Source: FEN-727 sp036508635
GTDB lineage: Bacteria; Actinomycetota; Geothermincolia; Fen-727; Anoxymicrobiaceae
Direction of reading: 5' to 3'
DNA length: 5,896 nucleotides
Assembly (NCBI GenBank): GCA_036508635.1
Contig: DATCGY010000059.1
Coordinates: 1-5,896, forward strand
A program made the translations under genes and the position numbers. The notes under the pieces were generated by a model. That model did no database searches. It was given only the letters and a program-made list of their open reading frames with translations, and was not told the DNA's origin. Below are positions 5,137 to 5,896 of the stretch, in pieces. How positions within the stretch are numbered: position 1 is the first letter of the stretch; every line of letters starts with the position of its first letter.

Positions 5137-5849
5137 TCCTCCGGTTCCCTGTTGAGCCTGGCGAGCAGGCCCTGTTTTGCTTCATCGAACTCTTCGCCGC
5201 TTATCACTCCCCGCTCCCGCATCGCGTCGAGCCGCTCTATCTGGTCCACGATCTCAGAGTACAGGGGAGGTCTCTCCGGAGGAAGCGGTGGGAGCTCCAG
5301 CGTTGGTTGTTCGCGGATGACCGTTCTTGCCGCGTCCAGCGCCAGTTCCCTGTCCCCGGCGGGACCAGCGTGCGCGGCATGCGTCCCCTCGAGTATGCTC
5401 AATTTCAGGCTCTCCGGCCTCGGAACGTCGAATATCGCCCATTGGCCCGAGTCTGAACCCGAATCTATGATGATATCCCCCATGCCGAAGAGTCTTCCAA
5501 GAACCATTTGAAGCAGAGTGACGTCATTAATCTTGGAGAGCGGAATCTCACGGGAATGCCTCGTGAAAACGCCCGATTGGTAGATAAAACGACGGTCCGT
5601 CAGGACCAGGTTCATGTGTGTCCAGGAGAGTATTTCCCAGGCGAGATACGACACGGCGAGGATAAAGAGGACGATGCCGGCGAGGAGAGCCCAATCCGTC
5701 CTGAAGAATCCCGCGTATATCATCAGCACAAACCAGACCGCGGCGTAGACGATGAGTACGATGGCGGGCTTCGCCAGGACCAACGTGTGATGGTGGACGT
5801 CGAAAGAGATCGTCTCGCCCTCTGATAGAGATGATTTCGGATACCTCAT
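5133..5849 (-). CDS. Membrane protein with bacterial PH domain and C-terminal SHOCT domain
   Basis: The 238-residue product has a short N-terminal segment, two predicted membrane helices (about 29-48 and 53-74), then a bacterial PH-like region of the YdbS/DUF304 (bPH2) type (about 77-152: N-L-V-L-T-D-R-R, S-G-V-F, I-P-L-S-K-I-N-D-V). A proline-rich linker (about 182-195) leads to a SHOCT-like module (about 200-232: I-E-R-L-D-x-M-R-E-R-G-V-I-S-x-E-E-F-D-x-A-K). SHOCT modules are short helical segments found at protein ends and thought to mediate assembly. The biochemical role of this architecture is unknown; a membrane-associated scaffold or envelope-stress role is only a guess. ATG 5849 is supported by a GAGG ribosome site (5859-5856, six bases upstream). 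It is the first gene of a minus-strand pair and overlaps the PHP gene by four bases. Its promoter is probably at or beyond the window edge. Confidence 0.87.
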   Translation of the reverse strand: MRYPKSSLSEGETISFDVHHHTLVLAKPAIVLIVYAAVWFVLMIYAGFFRTDWALLAGIVLFILAVSYLAWEILSWTHMNLVLTDRRFIYQSGVFTRHSREIPLSKINDVTLLQMVLGRLFGMGDIIIDSGSDSGQWAIFDVPRPESLKLSILEGTHAAHAGPAGDRELALDAARTVIREQPTLELPPLPPERPPLYSEIVDQIERLDAMRERGVISGEEFDEAKQGLLARLNREPEE

Positions 5850-5896
5850 GTATGGCCTCGCCGACTGTTTTCGTAATTTAGGTTGACCACGGGAGG

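Noticed and set aside
4435..5511. Long plus-strand open frame (358 codons)
   Set aside because: It lies antisense to the PHP and PH-SHOCT genes, whose proteins show conserved motifs. High GC produces long antisense open frames, and its translation shows no domain pattern.

Overview
The window is a high-GC stretch of bacterial chromosome with six protein genes. Four lie on the plus strand in the first 4.2 kb, and two lie on the minus strand and converge on them. The surface-protein repeats (units opening W-Y-L-A-E-G and closing A-E-R-x-x-Y-W), the molbindin, the PH-SHOCT protein and the frequent GTG starts fit a deep-branching, largely uncultivated actinobacterial lineage. This placement is an inference from protein style, not from a marker gene.

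Layout. 2-1378 (+): the 3' part of a repeat-built, probably secreted protein whose start is outside the window, closed by two hairpins, the second a good intrinsic terminator (about 1434-1466). 1617-1826 (+): a one-domain molybdate-binding protein (Mop/molbindin) behind a leader with inverted repeats. 1973-2899 (+): a PLP-dependent cysteine synthase of CysM type, with a perfect TATAAT -10 box and repeated TGTGGAG motifs around the promoter. 2900-3197: a 298-base gap with hairpins, a possible G-quadruplex, a short zinc-ribbon-like remnant on the minus strand, and a promoter whose -10 box sits inside a 17-base palindrome. 3198-4199 (+): a membrane-anchored protein-kinase-like protein that lacks the catalytic residues. 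4200-4326: a small repeat cluster between convergent genes. 5849-4318 (-): a two-gene operon, a membrane PH/SHOCT protein followed with a 4-base overlap by a PHP-domain phosphoesterase of the histidinol-phosphatase (HisJ) family.

The plus-strand genes look like separate transcription units rather than one pathway: each has its own start signals, and terminators or long gaps lie between several of them. The clearest unusual item is the pseudokinase, which keeps the kinase-fold landmarks (alpha-C Glu, D-Y-G, A-P-E) but has lost the VAIK Lys and the HRD Asp, and carries a CPLC motif and a C-terminal membrane anchor. I see no CRISPR array, tRNA, rRNA, prophage or complete mobile element, and no convincing multi-gene novel system.
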